Shown here: positions 32,070 to 42,455 of the stretch, piece by piece
How positions within the stretch are numbered: position 1 is the first letter of the stretch
Layout of the letters: each line of letters opens with the position of its first letter
From: Sorghum bicolor
Taxonomy: Eukaryota; Streptophyta; Magnoliopsida; Poales; Poaceae
NCBI RefSeq assembly: GCF_000003195.3
Contig: NC_012872.2
Span: 1,178,001-1,242,000, forward strand
Reading direction: 5' to 3'
Length of the DNA: 64,000 bases
Made by a program: the position numbers and the translations under genes
The notes under the pieces: generated by a model
What the model was told of the DNA's origin: nothing
The model's database searches: none
Seen by the model: only the letters and a program-made list of their open reading frames with translations

Positions 32070-34415
32070 CTAACACGAGACTTCAGAAATGTAAAAATCT
32101 GCAGAGGTAGAATCCTCCATGCCGACATAGTTTTGGAGTGACCTGGGAACAGGAGGGACTTGAACATCCATGACACCTTCCAGCATGCGAACAACCTGCC
32201 CCATCATCGGCCTGTGATCTTCAGCATCCTGAATACACCAGCTTGCAACTCTACAGGCTCTCTCTAGCTTCTCGGCATCAGCATTGCCCTTCAAACCACT
32301 ATCCAGCAGGCACATGATACCTCCTTCATTCACCTTAACTGCGGCATAGATCGGAAAGTAAGTAAACCTCCCCTCCTTAATTTTCTCAGAATTCCTTCGC
32401 CCTGATATGATTTCTAGGAGAACCATTCCATAGCTATAGACATCAGCCTTATGTGTTATTGGTACCCCTGTGATCCACTCCGGTGCAAGATATCCGATAG
32501 TCCCTCGCATTGTTGTCAGTACCCTACTGTAATCTCGACCAAGAAGCTTTGCCATGCCAAAATCTGCAATCTTAGGACAGAACTCTGCATCAAGAAGCAC
32601 ATTATCTGGCTTTATATCGCAGTGTACAATACAATCCTTGCATCCCTCATGCAGATAAGCCAAACCTCGTGCAATTCCAAGTGCTATCGAGTACCGCAGC
32701 TCCCAGCTTAACTTAAAGGAATTCTCGGAAAATAGATGGTTGCTCAAAGAACCATTCGCCATATATTCATACACTAGGAACCTTCCACTACCTTCAGCGC
32801 AAAACCCAAGCAGATGGACAATATTGATGTGCTGAATCATACCTATGGTCTGCACCTCTGCTCGAAATTGCTTGTCTTCCTGTCTGAGGCCTTTTAGCTT
32901 CTTGATAGCCACCATAGTGCAGCTTGGCAACATCCCTTTGAAAACGCAGCCGAAACCTCCTTCTCCAAGTTTTTCAGAGAATTGTTTGCTTGAGTTCTTT
33001 ATTTGTACAAAAGAGAATACCATAAGACTTCCACTGCCACCCACTGTTCTAGCCTTCAAAAGCTTTTGTCTGCATCTCAACAAAAGAATCAGACTCATAA
33101 CAATGACGGCTATCACTCCGATCATCGATTCAAGAACCAATCTTTTCCAAGGAACAATTCTTTCTTTCGAAGAACCATTCCAAGGAACAATTCTAGAACC
33201 TGACTGTTGTTTGGTTGATCTACATATGTACAAACGGTTGCCATTTAGATCAGAATCAAGTACTATTGTACTCCGCAGCTCCCGAAACCATAGTAAGCAA
33301 CTTGCATTGTAAGCAAAGGCAGTACAGGTACAGTCTCTTAAGCAAGCGGATTCACACTCACTCATGTTTGTAACTTCCAACGTGAAAGCTTTCTGGGGAT
33401 ATCTATGGATGCCATCTATTGGATAACATGTCACTTCCCCATTTTCACAATTCAGAGGATAATCTCTCAAACAACCAGTCGAAATCCATGCAGCATTGCT
33501 CGATAGTGAGTTGAAACCAACAGGGCATATACAAGAGCCTGACAATGTGCAAAGGCTGTAAGGTCCACAATATGAATGAAATTCACATAAACTTTCTGGG
33601 GCAGACCACAAAATAGAATCACATTCCCTTTGTTTAGCGAATGTAACAAAACCAGATTCATTTAAACGTATGTATGCATATACGTCATTGAATGTTAGCA
33701 TATGGTCTCCATCTTCATGAATGCCCATCCATCCTGGGAAGGTACCAGCAAACATCTGACCATTAGGATGCTGCCGGATAATAAAACTTCGCCTTCTAGT
33801 TGCATCTAGTGACAAAGTAAACGTCAACCCCATGCCATAGGGGTCTAAAGAACTACAAAGGGTGATTTTCTTGCCATTGATTTTATTGAATCCCAGATGT
33901 TGTCCAGGGAGCAGTACATTAGTCGGGTTATCAAAACTCTGCCAAATAACCATGGAACTGTTTACTCGATCTCTTATTACAAGATTTCCATTGCCAAGAA
34001 GCACTGCAGCAGCAGAGATAGAAGTGGTCCTGGTGACGGGCGTGGACCAAATATCACCTCCATATATGGTATAATTTAGCACACCATTATCTGAGACTGA
34101 GAGGATAAATGATGCTCGATCATAAGAGTATGCATCAGGTTGCCAAAGAGGAAAATACTCACGATTACAAGATGATGGTTTAGCAAACCAGATACCCAAA
34201 CCACAATAACCTTGAGGAATATAGCAGTCGTAACCCAACTTGAAGGCACCATTTTTTGAGATGAGGCTCTGATTCTCGTTCAGGAATTGACCAGGAAGGA
34301 GGGTGTCTAATGCACATGTTAATTTGCAGCAAGGAAATACAAGGCAGGTCAGGGAGGGAAGTAGTAAAGCAAATGAAGTTGAGTAGAAGAACCTCAAACT
34401 GCTTGTGTCCACCAT
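32070..34415 (-). CDS. G-type lectin S-receptor-like serine/threonine protein kinase (SD-2 type)
   Basis: A single exon encodes 781 residues. In order: signal peptide (about 14-36), bulb-type mannose-binding lectin domain (about 37-165, with GNGNLVI and IWQSFDNPT), an S-locus glycoprotein-like region with Cys-rich EGF-like part (about 265-320), a PAN/apple domain (about 330-398), a transmembrane helix (431-447) and a kinase domain (about 480-750). The kinase keeps GEGGFG (484-489), VAIKK (502-506), HCDIKPDN with catalytic Asp600, DFG (618-620) and APE (644-646), so it should be active. It is a non-RD kinase because Cys precedes the catalytic Asp, a form common in immune-type receptors. The juxtamembrane segment holds a short duplication, RIVPW at 408-412 and again at 419-423. 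An intronless frame is normal for this subfamily. The 3' end of a second copy lies about 6 kb away at 25.8-26.2 kb. Confidence 0.94.
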   Translation of the reverse strand: MVDTSSLRFFYSTSFALLLPSLTCLVFPCCKLTCALDTLLPGQFLNENQSLISKNGAFKLGYDCYIPQGYCGLGIWFAKPSSCNREYFPLWQPDAYSYDRASFILSVSDNGVLNYTIYGGDIWSTPVTRTTSISAAAVLLGNGNLVIRDRVNSSMVIWQSFDNPTNVLLPGQHLGFNKINGKKITLCSSLDPYGMGLTFTLSLDATRRRSFIIRQHPNGQMFAGTFPGWMGIHEDGDHMLTFNDVYAYIRLNESGFVTFAKQRECDSILWSAPESLCEFHSYCGPYSLCTLSGSCICPVGFNSLSSNAAWISTGCLRDYPLNCENGEVTCYPIDGIHRYPQKAFTLEVTNMSECESACLRDCTCTAFAYNASCLLWFRELRSTIVLDSDLNGNRLYICRSTKQQSGSRIVPWNGSSKERIVPWKRLVLESMIGVIAVIVMSLILLLRCRQKLLKARTVGGSGSLMVFSFVQIKNSSKQFSEKLGEGGFGCVFKGMLPSCTMVAIKKLKGLRQEDKQFRAEVQTIGMIQHINIVHLLGFCAEGSGRFLVYEYMANGSLSNHLFSENSFKLSWELRYSIALGIARGLAYLHEGCKDCIVHCDIKPDNVLLDAEFCPKIADFGMAKLLGRDYSRVLTTMRGTIGYLAPEWITGVPITHKADVYSYGMVLLEIISGRRNSEKIKEGRFTYFPIYAAVKVNEGGIMCLLDSGLKGNADAEKLERACRVASWCIQDAEDHRPMMGQVVRMLEGVMDVQVPPVPRSLQNYVGMEDSTSADFYISEVSC

Positions 34416-34660
34416 TTTAGGGGATACTTCTCCTTGTCAACCCTCAATGAAGTATGTGCTTAGCCCCTCCTAACCGAACAGATATGAGATATTTATGCAA
34501 CACAAGGAACAGATATACACACAACTGACGTGAAGAAACCAGCACACCTGTTGCCTTGGCCTGTTTCTCACGAAGTATTGCTAAATAGAAGAATCTTTGC
34601 AAAATCTGGTGTCCAGTAGTCAACGTGATGCTGAATTGATCTCCACCAACGTGATGCTGA

Positions 34661-34892
34661 GGCCTGGTTTAGTTCGCAAAATTTTGGGTTTTTGACTACT
34701 GTAGCACTTTCGTTTTTATTTGACAAATATTGTCCAATCACAGAGTAACTAGGCTCAAAAGATTCATCTCACAAATTTCAGTTAAACTGTGTAATTAGTT
34801 TTTATTTTTATTTTTATTTAATGCTCTATGCATACGACCAAAGATTCGATGTGACGGGGAATCTTGAAAATTTTTGCGAACTAAACAAGGCC
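34661..34892. mobile_element. MITE of the GGCCTTGTTTAGTT family with TGA duplication
   Basis: It starts GGCCTGGTTTAGTTCGC and ends GCGAACTAAACAAGGCC, flanked by TGA on both sides. It lies about 250 bp upstream of the S-domain kinase start codon, in its likely promoter. Next to it GTGATGCTGA is repeated. Confidence 0.92.
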
Positions 34893-34979
34893 TGAATTGA
34901 TCTGCACCAATTTTGCAGTAACACAGTTATGCAAGTCTCTGACACTAGCACACACAACTGACGTGAAGAAACCGGCATT

Positions 34980-35890
34980 ACCCTCTTGCGGTCTTGCCTT
35001 GTTGACGCAGACAGCGTCCTCACGAAGCCACGACTCGTGCCCACTCGCAGCGAGGCATTTCGCCGAACGCCTTCGGCTCGTCCAGCGTGCACGCCGCGCC
35101 TGACGTCAGTCGCGCCGCAGCGCACACTCGCGCCTGGGCCTCGGCCAAGGCAGCAGCTCCACCCACTTCAACCATTGCTGAACCGTGAACGCAGCATCTC
35201 GCTCGCCTCGTCTTCCCCTCCCTCCTGCTTAGTGCTTGCTTCCATCGTCCCATCCCCGATCGGGTGGGCAGCAGCAGCCAGAGGAAGCGGAGCAACCAAC
35301 GACGGACCTCTCTGTTTGTGTTTTGCTTGCGCGCTGGGCCGGTCGTCCTCGCTCTCGGGCCGGCCCAACAAAGGCCCAGTATGTTAGCAGTAGGGCCTGC
35401 CTCACGAAATCTCCCTTGGCCAAATTTTTGTCGTGCGACGAGAGAAAGACGCCTCACGCCTCTCACTCTCTCTCTCTCGCAGTTGCCGACTTCCGCAAGC
35501 ACAAGCTAGACAGGAGCCGTCTCTCCGTCATCTCGTGGCATCTCGCGCACCCGTCTTGGGTCTTCTCCCCGCACTCGCATCCCAGACTCCGCTCTCTCGC
35601 GGCGACGGCCAGCCGACCACCGCACCGCCCACAAGAGCTCGCCGATAAATCGGGAAGAAAAGAGAAAAAAAAAAATCCCCCTGCCCTTCCTCCCCGAAAT
35701 AAACTCCCGGGGACGGGAGCAGAGCTCTGCTCGCCTCCCTCAGCTCGGAGGCGGCTCAGGTCAGCAGCACCTTTCTGCTCGTCTCCTCTCCTCTCCTCCC
35801 ACGATTTCCAGATCTCGCCTGCGGATCACTTCTCGCGAATCATTACGGGGTGGTAGTAGCTTGCGATGCAAGTGGATCCGTCTTCCATGA
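34980..35890 (+). other. GC-rich island, likely promoter and 5' leader of the hAT-derived gene
   Basis: GC content rises between AT-rich flanks, with CT repeats at 35460-35480 and a purine-rich stretch near 35655. No conserved protein frame is found. Position upstream of the small exon at 36846 suggests a first non-coding exon in about 35690-35880, but the donor is not certain. Confidence 0.4.
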
Positions 35891-36248
35891 GGTTCGGATG
35901 CTGAGCTGCCTGAGCATGTCTCCACTAAACGTTTCGTGCTCCTCGTGATGGGGAGCTCAAATCCGGGGGTGTTGTGGGACGATGCCGGTGTTAGTTTGAG
36001 GGAAACGGGAACGAATCAATTTGCCGCTCCGTTTTGCTGCTCTGCCCAAAAAGATGTAGGAGTAGCTTCAATCCACCAGGACCAACTCGTGGCTGGTCCT
36101 CACTTCGGATTTGTTTGGGGAAGCTCAAGCGGATTTGTTTGTTATTTTTTTTTAATAATAACTTAATTAACTCAGTACAACTGCCAAATGCTGCAGGACC
36201 GTAGAAACTCACTTCACACTGTGATACGTTCCTTCCAAGGCAGTTGCC

Positions 36249-36845
36249 TATCTATGGGCCTGCCTGATACCAAGGTCTAGCTAAAAATTAGCCAAAATTA
36301 ACACTGGTGCATCCAAACAGCAAGGGGCAAATAGATGTGCTAATTTTTTTAAGCTAAACCTTCATCTAGTTGTTAGCTAACTCTAGCTAATTTGGGCTAA
36401 TTTTTAGCTCCAGCTAGTAAGTAGCTCTAGCTGATCCAAGTATGCCATATATCAGTTACGATACCTGCATTTCATCATGAGCAGTTTTCTTTTTATTATG
36501 TGGAAACTAATACATTTTTTTAGCGGCAGGAAACTAATACATTTATGGACCCTGCAATTATTCACTTGCATATCTATGGGCCTGCTTGATACCAAGGGCT
36601 AGCTAAAAATTAGCCAAAATTAACCCTAGTGCATCCAAACATGAAGGGGCCTAATAGATGGGCTAAATTTTTAGCTAAACCTTCAACTAGTTGTTAGCTA
36701 ACTCTAGCTAATTTGGGCTAATTTTTAGCTCTAGCTGATCCAAATATGCCATATATCAGTTACGATACCTGCATTTCATCAGGAGCAGTTTTCTTTTCAT
36801 GTGGAAACTAATACATTTATGGACCCTACGTTTATTCATTTGCAG
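36249..36845. repeat. Tandem duplication of an intron 3' region
   Basis: The segment starting TATCTATGGGCCTGC at 36249 is repeated from 36571, period 322 bp, with small insertions in copy 1. Each copy contains a MITE-like unit bounded by CTAGCTAAAAATTAGCC and GGCTAATTTTTAGCT. Each ends in TTCACTTGCA or TTCATTTGCAG. Only the second keeps the splice acceptor AG. Confidence 0.88.
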
Positions 36846-39800
36846 ATACCACAGCCTGAAGCCCTGCTGTCGCACCATAAAGTAATTTCCCTGCTCTGAT
36901 TGCACCATCTATAGCCCAAAACTTTCATGCATGTATCAATGCTAATGTGCTGCGTTCCTGTTTCCTGCACGTTCACCGTCCACTGCCCCAGTGCGGGAGA
37001 GAGACGCCTGCTGGGAGTACTGCGACAAGCTGGATGGGAACAAGGTCAGGTGCAGGTTCTGTCACAAGGTTCTCAATGGCGGCATCAGCAGGCTCAAGTT
37101 CCACCTGTCCCAGATCCCCAGCAAAGGGGTGAACCCTTGCACCAAGGTGAAGGAAGACGTCATCGACAAGGTGAAGGCTATCATCTCGGCCAAGGAAGAG
37201 TACAAGGAGTTCCAGCTTCTCAAGAGGCAGCGGGTAGCCGAATTGTCCGTGGCTCCGAAAAGGGCGCCGGAGACTCCATCCCTGTCTACTTCTCCGGGGC
37301 GAGTGAGCTCTCCTGCTGCTTCTCTTGCTGCTGAGCAGAGTCGACTTCTTGCCTCGGAGGTGTCTGCTCCTGCTCCGAAACTATCTGGTGCGGCAAACAA
37401 GTCACGCGCCGTTACTTCAGAATTGGATGCAGAACGGTGTATAGCTGAGTTCTTTTTCGAGAATAAGTTGGACTATAGTATAGCTGACTCAGTCTCATAC
37501 CAGCAAATGCTTGAGGCACTTGGTGGTCCGGGATGCCGAGGGCCGCCAGCAGATGTTCTGAGGGACAAGTGGCTGCAGAGGCTCAAGTCCGAGATTTTGC
37601 AGAAAACAAAAGAGATTGAAAAGGATTGGGTGACAACTGGTTGTACTATATTGGCTGATTCGTGGACTGATAACAAGTTGAAAGCCTTAATCAACTTCTC
37701 CGTGGCTTCTCCTATGGGAACATTCTTCCTCAAAACAGTGGACGCCTCTTCACACTTCAAAACTCACAGGGGCTTGTATGATCTCTTTGACGAGGTGATT
37801 CAGGAAGTTGGCCCAGAGAATGTTGTTCAGATCATTGCTGACAGAAACATAAACTACGGCAGTATAGATAAGCTGATCATGCAGAACTACAACACCATCT
37901 TTTGGTCCCCATGTGCATCTTTTTGCATTAACTCGATGTTGGATGACTTTTCCAAGATTGACTGGGTGAACCAGTGCATCTGCCAAGCACAGACCATAAC
38001 ACGATTTATCTACAACAATAAGTGGGTTCTTGATTTTATGAGAAAGTACATGGCAGGGCAAGAGCTAGTTTGTTCAGGGATCACAAAGTCTGTATCAGAT
38101 TTTCTCACACTGAAATCCTTGTTGAAACACAGGTCAAAGCTGAAGCAAATGTTTCATAGCACTGAATATTCATCTTCGTCATACGCAAGTAGATCAATTC
38201 CGTGTGTTGAGATACTCAACGATGATGAGCTTTGGAGAGCAGTCGAAGAGATAGCTGCTGTTTCTGAACCTTTACTGAGGGTCATGAGGGAGGTTTCAGG
38301 AGGCAAACCGGCAATTGGTTATATATATGAGTCTATGACAAAAGTGACGGACTCTATTAGGACATACTACATAATGGATGAAGGGAAATGTAAGTCATTT
38401 CTGGACATAGTGGAGCAGAAATGGCAGACAGAATTGCATTCACCTCTTCATTCAGCAGCGGCTTTTCTGAGCCCAAGCATCCAGTATAACCCAGAAATAA
38501 AATTTTTCAGTACTATCAAGGAGGAGTTCTACCTGGTTCTGGATAAGGTTCTTACAACTCCTGACCTAAGGCATGATATCACTGCACAATTGCATGCTTT
38601 CCGCAAGGCACAAGGGATGTTTGGTTCTAACATTGCTAAAGAGGCCCGTAACAATACCTCACCAGGTATGCAACATGTCTTTTTTTCACTAACATGGCTT
38701 TGCACATACGCATCATGTATCATGTCTTATGTCACCTTCATATTCTTGAATGCCACAACATTGTTCTAACATTATTGAATTGCTTTTTTTTAATGAAACT
38801 TGGAGTATCCAGTATTACTGGATATTTACATTGTTATAATATGTCATATACTGTTAATTTGCAGTCAAAAAAGTTGCTGTTATATGTGAACTTTTCTCTT
38901 GGTACCTTTTTTTTAGAAAAGTGGCAGGAGTTTTGCTGGATTTTTATTAGACAAGGAAAAAGAAAAGGGATAGTTACAACACTAACAGGGAAACGGAATT
39001 TCCCTCACCCCCACTTCACCACTTACAACTTCAATAGAACCACTTTGGGAAAGTAATACCACACAGGAAAACTGAAAAGGCAAAACTAGCAAAAACCAAC
39101 TAAACAGACGCGAAGAAAGAATCCTGCAATTATTCGACCTCCACATTTGGTGCATCGCCAACTGGTATTGTTGTATGTTATCATGATGCATCTCTTTTTG
39201 ATGGAGGCATTCTGTGCGCATGCAACTAGCGCATTCATGTGTGGGGTCAATCTATTTGCTAGGATTTTTGTGATTATTTTGGTGATGCTGTTGATCAAAC
39301 TTATTGGTCTATAGTCCGATAGCGTCGAGGCGTCTTGGGTCTTGGGCAACAGAACACTATTTGCTTCATTGACTAGGCTCAATTTTGCCGACCGGTGACT
39401 GTAGAAACTCATCGTTGCTTGGATCAGGTCTTTCTTCACTATTGTCCAACATTTTTTTTTGTAAAAGAGCCCTACAAAACCATCCGGACCAGGCGCCTTC
39501 TCAAGGGGCATCACCTTAATCACTGATTCAATTTCTTGTTCTGTGAAAGGTGTGTGTAAGTCCTCTAGATGGCTCGGCCATTTTCTCTTGGTACCTCACT
39601 GGGGCTTAATCCTAGACTCCACAAAGTGGCTAAGTGGCATGGTACTTTGAGGTCGTTGTCCATCTCATTATTGCATTTTTGTTGTAGCCCGCGAATATTA
39701 CCTTTGAACTTTGATGCACTAATCCAGGTTGAAGATATTTCAGGTACAACTTATTATCGTTCAAGCACTCTCGTATTTCTGTTTTTCTCAGTGTGTTTTC

Positions 39801-40227
39801 ATGGCTCTTGTGCTCAGGCATGTGGTGGGAACAATACGGCGATTCAGCACCATCACTGCAACGTGCTGCTGTGAGAATAACCAGCCAGGTTTGCAGCACC
39901 CTGACTTTCCAAAGAGACTGGGGTATAATCCTTCAGAACCACTATGAAAAGCGCAACAAGCTTGACAAGGAGGCTTTGGCCGACCAAGCCTATGTGCACT
40001 ACAATCTCACGCTGCACTCTGAACCAAAGACGAAGAAGAAGCTGGATGCGGATCCAATCGCGCTGGATACAATTGACATGACGTCGGCATGGGTGGAGGA
40101 CTCTGACGGCCCCATCCTCACCCAGTGGCTCGACAGGTTCCCGTCGGCCTTGGATGGCGGAGACTTGAACACGAGGCAGTTCGGTGGATCCATCTTTGGC
40201 ACCAACGACAATCTGTTCGGCCTGTGA
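36846..40227 (+). CDS. Domesticated hAT transposase: BED zinc finger, DUF659, hAT dimerisation domain
   Basis: Coding exons 36992-38665 and 39818-40227 join in phase 1 to about 694 residues. A small upstream exon, 36846-36881, ends in A; spliced to TG at 36992 it makes the start codon ATG, directly preceded in frame by TAA. This start is inferred; coding would otherwise have to begin in a further upstream exon. The BED finger is at about 4-50 (CRFC, GGISRLKFHL). A DUF659 domain covers about 185-340 (TGCTILADSWTD, WSPCASFCINSML). The C-terminal hAT dimerisation domain sits in the last exon (MWWEQYG, then QRAAVRITSQVCS). No terminal inverted repeats flank the gene and the frames are intact, as expected for a host gene derived from a hAT transposase, probably a nuclear DNA-binding protein. 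Its last intron (38666-39817) carries a LINE insertion. Target genes are unknown. Confidence 0.85.
38907..39580 (-). mobile_element. Truncated LINE in antisense within the hAT-derived gene's intron
   Basis: The 15-bp word TTTTCTCTTGGTACC flanks the element (38892-38906 and 39581-39595) as a target duplication. The T run at 38907-38914 is the element's poly(A). On the minus strand 39523-39240 encodes a reverse transcriptase part (KAPGPDGF, DYRPISLINSITKIITKIL, IKKRCI). It then jumps straight to a 3' tail, so it is 5'-truncated and internally deleted. It sits wholly inside intron 38666-39817 and leaves the splice sites intact. Confidence 0.92.
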
Positions 40228-40352
40228 TAGCTTCCGGTTCCAGGTCCGTGCCTGTTGTTTCTGTTGTATAATTGCTCATGTATGTAGCCATGTACTGTAG
40301 GTCTTTGGTAGTTCAACCTCTGCTAGTGTAGATCCTAGAATCTAGATTGATG

Positions 40353-40454
40353 ACAGGGGAAGAGAAGAACTGCTCGTTGCTCATATTTGGTCTTCAAGGG
40401 GGCGTGCGTCTTGATTAATAACAGGGGAAGAGAAGAACTGCTCGTTGCTCATAT
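40353..40454. repeat. Short direct duplication after the hAT-derived gene
   Basis: ACAGGGGAAGAGAAGAACTG plus 14 more identical bases occurs at 40353-40386 and 40421-40454, probably within the 3' untranslated region. TTGATTAATAAC is also repeated nearby. Confidence 0.85.
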
Positions 40455-40933
40455 TAGCCATGTACATTTTGTCTTGATTAATAACATGAGAGCCATGAAT
40501 CTGAAAATATGTTGGCATTCATTTCTTCTGCAGATTCTGGGTGATCCTGTACGTGGAACATGCTTTTGATGATGTTATCAACATCTTAAAATATGGTACT
40601 TAGTCATTTCCTGTCTCGACTGCTGACACGTGAGTATGAGTGAAAACAGGATATTTTGCAGCGTTGCTATCTTCTTGGATGTGTTTACCTGGTGCTTTGG
40701 TGGCTTGGTGGGTGCACATTGCTGACACGTGGGCCCATTCTACTGGATTGCCTTGTAAAGAGGATAACTTAGGCAATACACAATTTTAAAAAACAAGAAG
40801 AAGATAATCATGCACTTATCCAGTCATCACTATCAGCACAACTAACTCCGGGAAGAAATGTCCACCCACTTTGATCTTATCCGTTTCTTTATGGCACATA
40901 AAAGGAGACAAACCCATCGCCTTCTCTCCAGAG

Positions 40934-40944
40934 TAAATATAAAG
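40934..40944 (+). promoter_or_regulatory. Candidate TATA box of the small hypothetical gene
   Basis: TAAATATAAAG lies 78 bp before the ATG at 41022, placing a likely transcription start near 40970. The assignment rests on position and motif only. Confidence 0.4.
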
Positions 40945-41021
40945 TGCAGACCATATCAAGTTACTGTGAAGAGATATCAGCTAGGACAAGACCTCTTCAG
41001 ACTTCAAGGGAGATTCGCAAG

Positions 41022-41291
41022 ATGGAGGGGAAGAGCAGGCTGCCGGAGGTGACCATCGTGCCGGCGGCAAGGCCGTTGGCTGGCGACGGCACCATCGACG
41101 CGGCGAAGGCAGCGGCAGCGCCGGGCAAGGAGCCCATCAGCCCTGGTACTCCGTCCTCGGCGGACGCCGGCCGCCGCGGCAAAGAGAGGCGCGCGGTGGA
41201 GGCCGTCCCGCTCCCTGGGTGGAAGCTCGACGCCCTCTGCCAGGAGTCTTGCCCGTCGCCGACCATGAGGGCGCGCTTCCCCTACTTCTGA
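41022..41291 (+). CDS. Small hypothetical protein, 89 residues
   Basis: An ATG at 41022 opens an 89-residue frame ending in TGA at 41289-41291. A TATA-like TAAATATAAAG at 40934-40944 lies about 80 bp upstream, a sensible promoter distance. The protein is basic and Ala/Pro-rich with no signal peptide or membrane helix. The C-terminus, PGWKLDALCQESCP then RARFPYF, looks like a short conserved motif, but I do not recognise the family. Base composition rises sharply in GC at the ATG, as in grass coding exons. It could also be the short open frame of a non-coding transcript. Confidence 0.5.
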   Translation: MEGKSRLPEVTIVPAARPLAGDGTIDAAKAAAAPGKEPISPGTPSSADAGRRGKERRAVEAVPLPGWKLDALCQESCPSPTMRARFPYF

Positions 41292-41719
41292 AGCTTCCCG
41301 TTGCAGTCCTGCATGAGTTTCGTTTCGAGCGGCAACATTGCATCTTGTGCTTTGGACGTCTGACTGATGGCGTTCTTGGGTGTTTGCTTGCTCAGGATTT
41401 TTCTTTCGTGCATCAGTGTATCCACATGCATGTATTATGTATATATATGTATTATGAGTATAAAGATCTGTGAGCTTTGTGTCAGATTGCACAGCACAGA
41501 TGATGAACCATCAGTTGATTTCTTGTATGGTTGTATCTGACATAATTTGAGCAGTCCCAATCTAGGAATCAGAACCTGGAACTCCGGCGTTCAACTGAGC
41601 TCCCGAGACCAGCCGCTTCTCCATGCTCTCTCCCTCTCTCACCGGTGTCGGGAGTCGGCCGCCGCTCCGATCTCCGGCGCCGACCCCGCCATCTCTGTCC
41701 TCTGTCCTCCATGGGAGAC

Positions 41720-42086
41720 ATGATAACATCAAATTTTACGACATATCATGGAACATTAAATATAGAAAAAAATAACCAATTATATAATTTATCTATAATT
41801 TGCGAGATGAATTTTTTAAGTCTAGTTAGTTTATGATTAGATAATAATTATCAAATACAAAGAAAAGTGATATAACGTACAAATATAAAAGGAAAAAGTC
41901 TACTTTTCCTCCCCAACTTTTACGAAAGTTTATTTTTCCTCCGTCAACTCGAAAACCGGGCAAACCATCTCTCTCACTTTTCAAACCGTGTATTTTACCT
42001 GGTTTTGCTATAGTGAATGGTGGTTTTGCTACAGTAACACTGATTTTGTCTTTTTCCAATATAATTTTTTTTATCTAAACAAGGCC
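41720..42086. mobile_element. Degraded MITE with another repeat inserted
   Basis: 41720-41880 and the terminus CTAAACAAGGCC near 42075-42086 belong to a reverse-orientation GGCCTTGTTTAGTT-family copy. Between them is unrelated sequence with TTTTCCTCC repeated and GGTTTTGCTATAGTGAATGG-like words, probably a second insertion. Confidence 0.55.
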
Positions 42087-42267
42087 TATGTCCTTTTCTT
42101 TGGGCCGAAACTGTTTAAGGGGCCAGCCCATTAATGCTGGGCTTCTTTTTTCTGGTCCAAGTTCAGCTCTACTAGTCCAAGTTCGTGTACGCGTCGGATA
42201 TACCGAGAAAACAGAAAGAAAAAAACAAAATGTCTCACGGGCTCCAAACAAAACCGGACGCCAGAGG

Positions 42268-42293
42268 TTCCCTCAAAAAAAAAAAAAAAAAAA
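42268..42293 (+). mobile_element. Minimal poly(A) retro-insertion with 17-bp target duplication
   Basis: AAACCGGACGCCAGAGG occurs at 42251-42267 and again at 42294-42310. Between lie only TTCCCTC and a run of about 19 A. This is what target-primed reverse transcription leaves when the copy is truncated almost completely. It lies about 165 bp upstream of the V-ATPase E start codon. Confidence 0.75.
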
Positions 42294-42455
42294 AAACCGG
42301 ACGCCAGAGGCCGCGTCAGATAAAAAACGAATCGGCACCGCCTCCTCTTGAGATCAGCAAAACCCACCGCTGCGGCGACTCCGCCTCCCGCCGACCGGGC
42401 GATCACCTGAGAACACGCGGAGCAGCGGAAGGAGCGCAGGGGGTTGTTCGCGAAG

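Noticed and set aside
36991..36993. GTG as start of the BED/hAT protein
   Set aside because: The G belongs to the splice acceptor CCCCAG; a junction-made ATG explains the start better.
38907..39580. Reverse-transcriptase frame as an exon or separate gene
   Set aside because: It is antisense, bounded by a 15-bp target duplication and a poly(T), and lies wholly within an intron.
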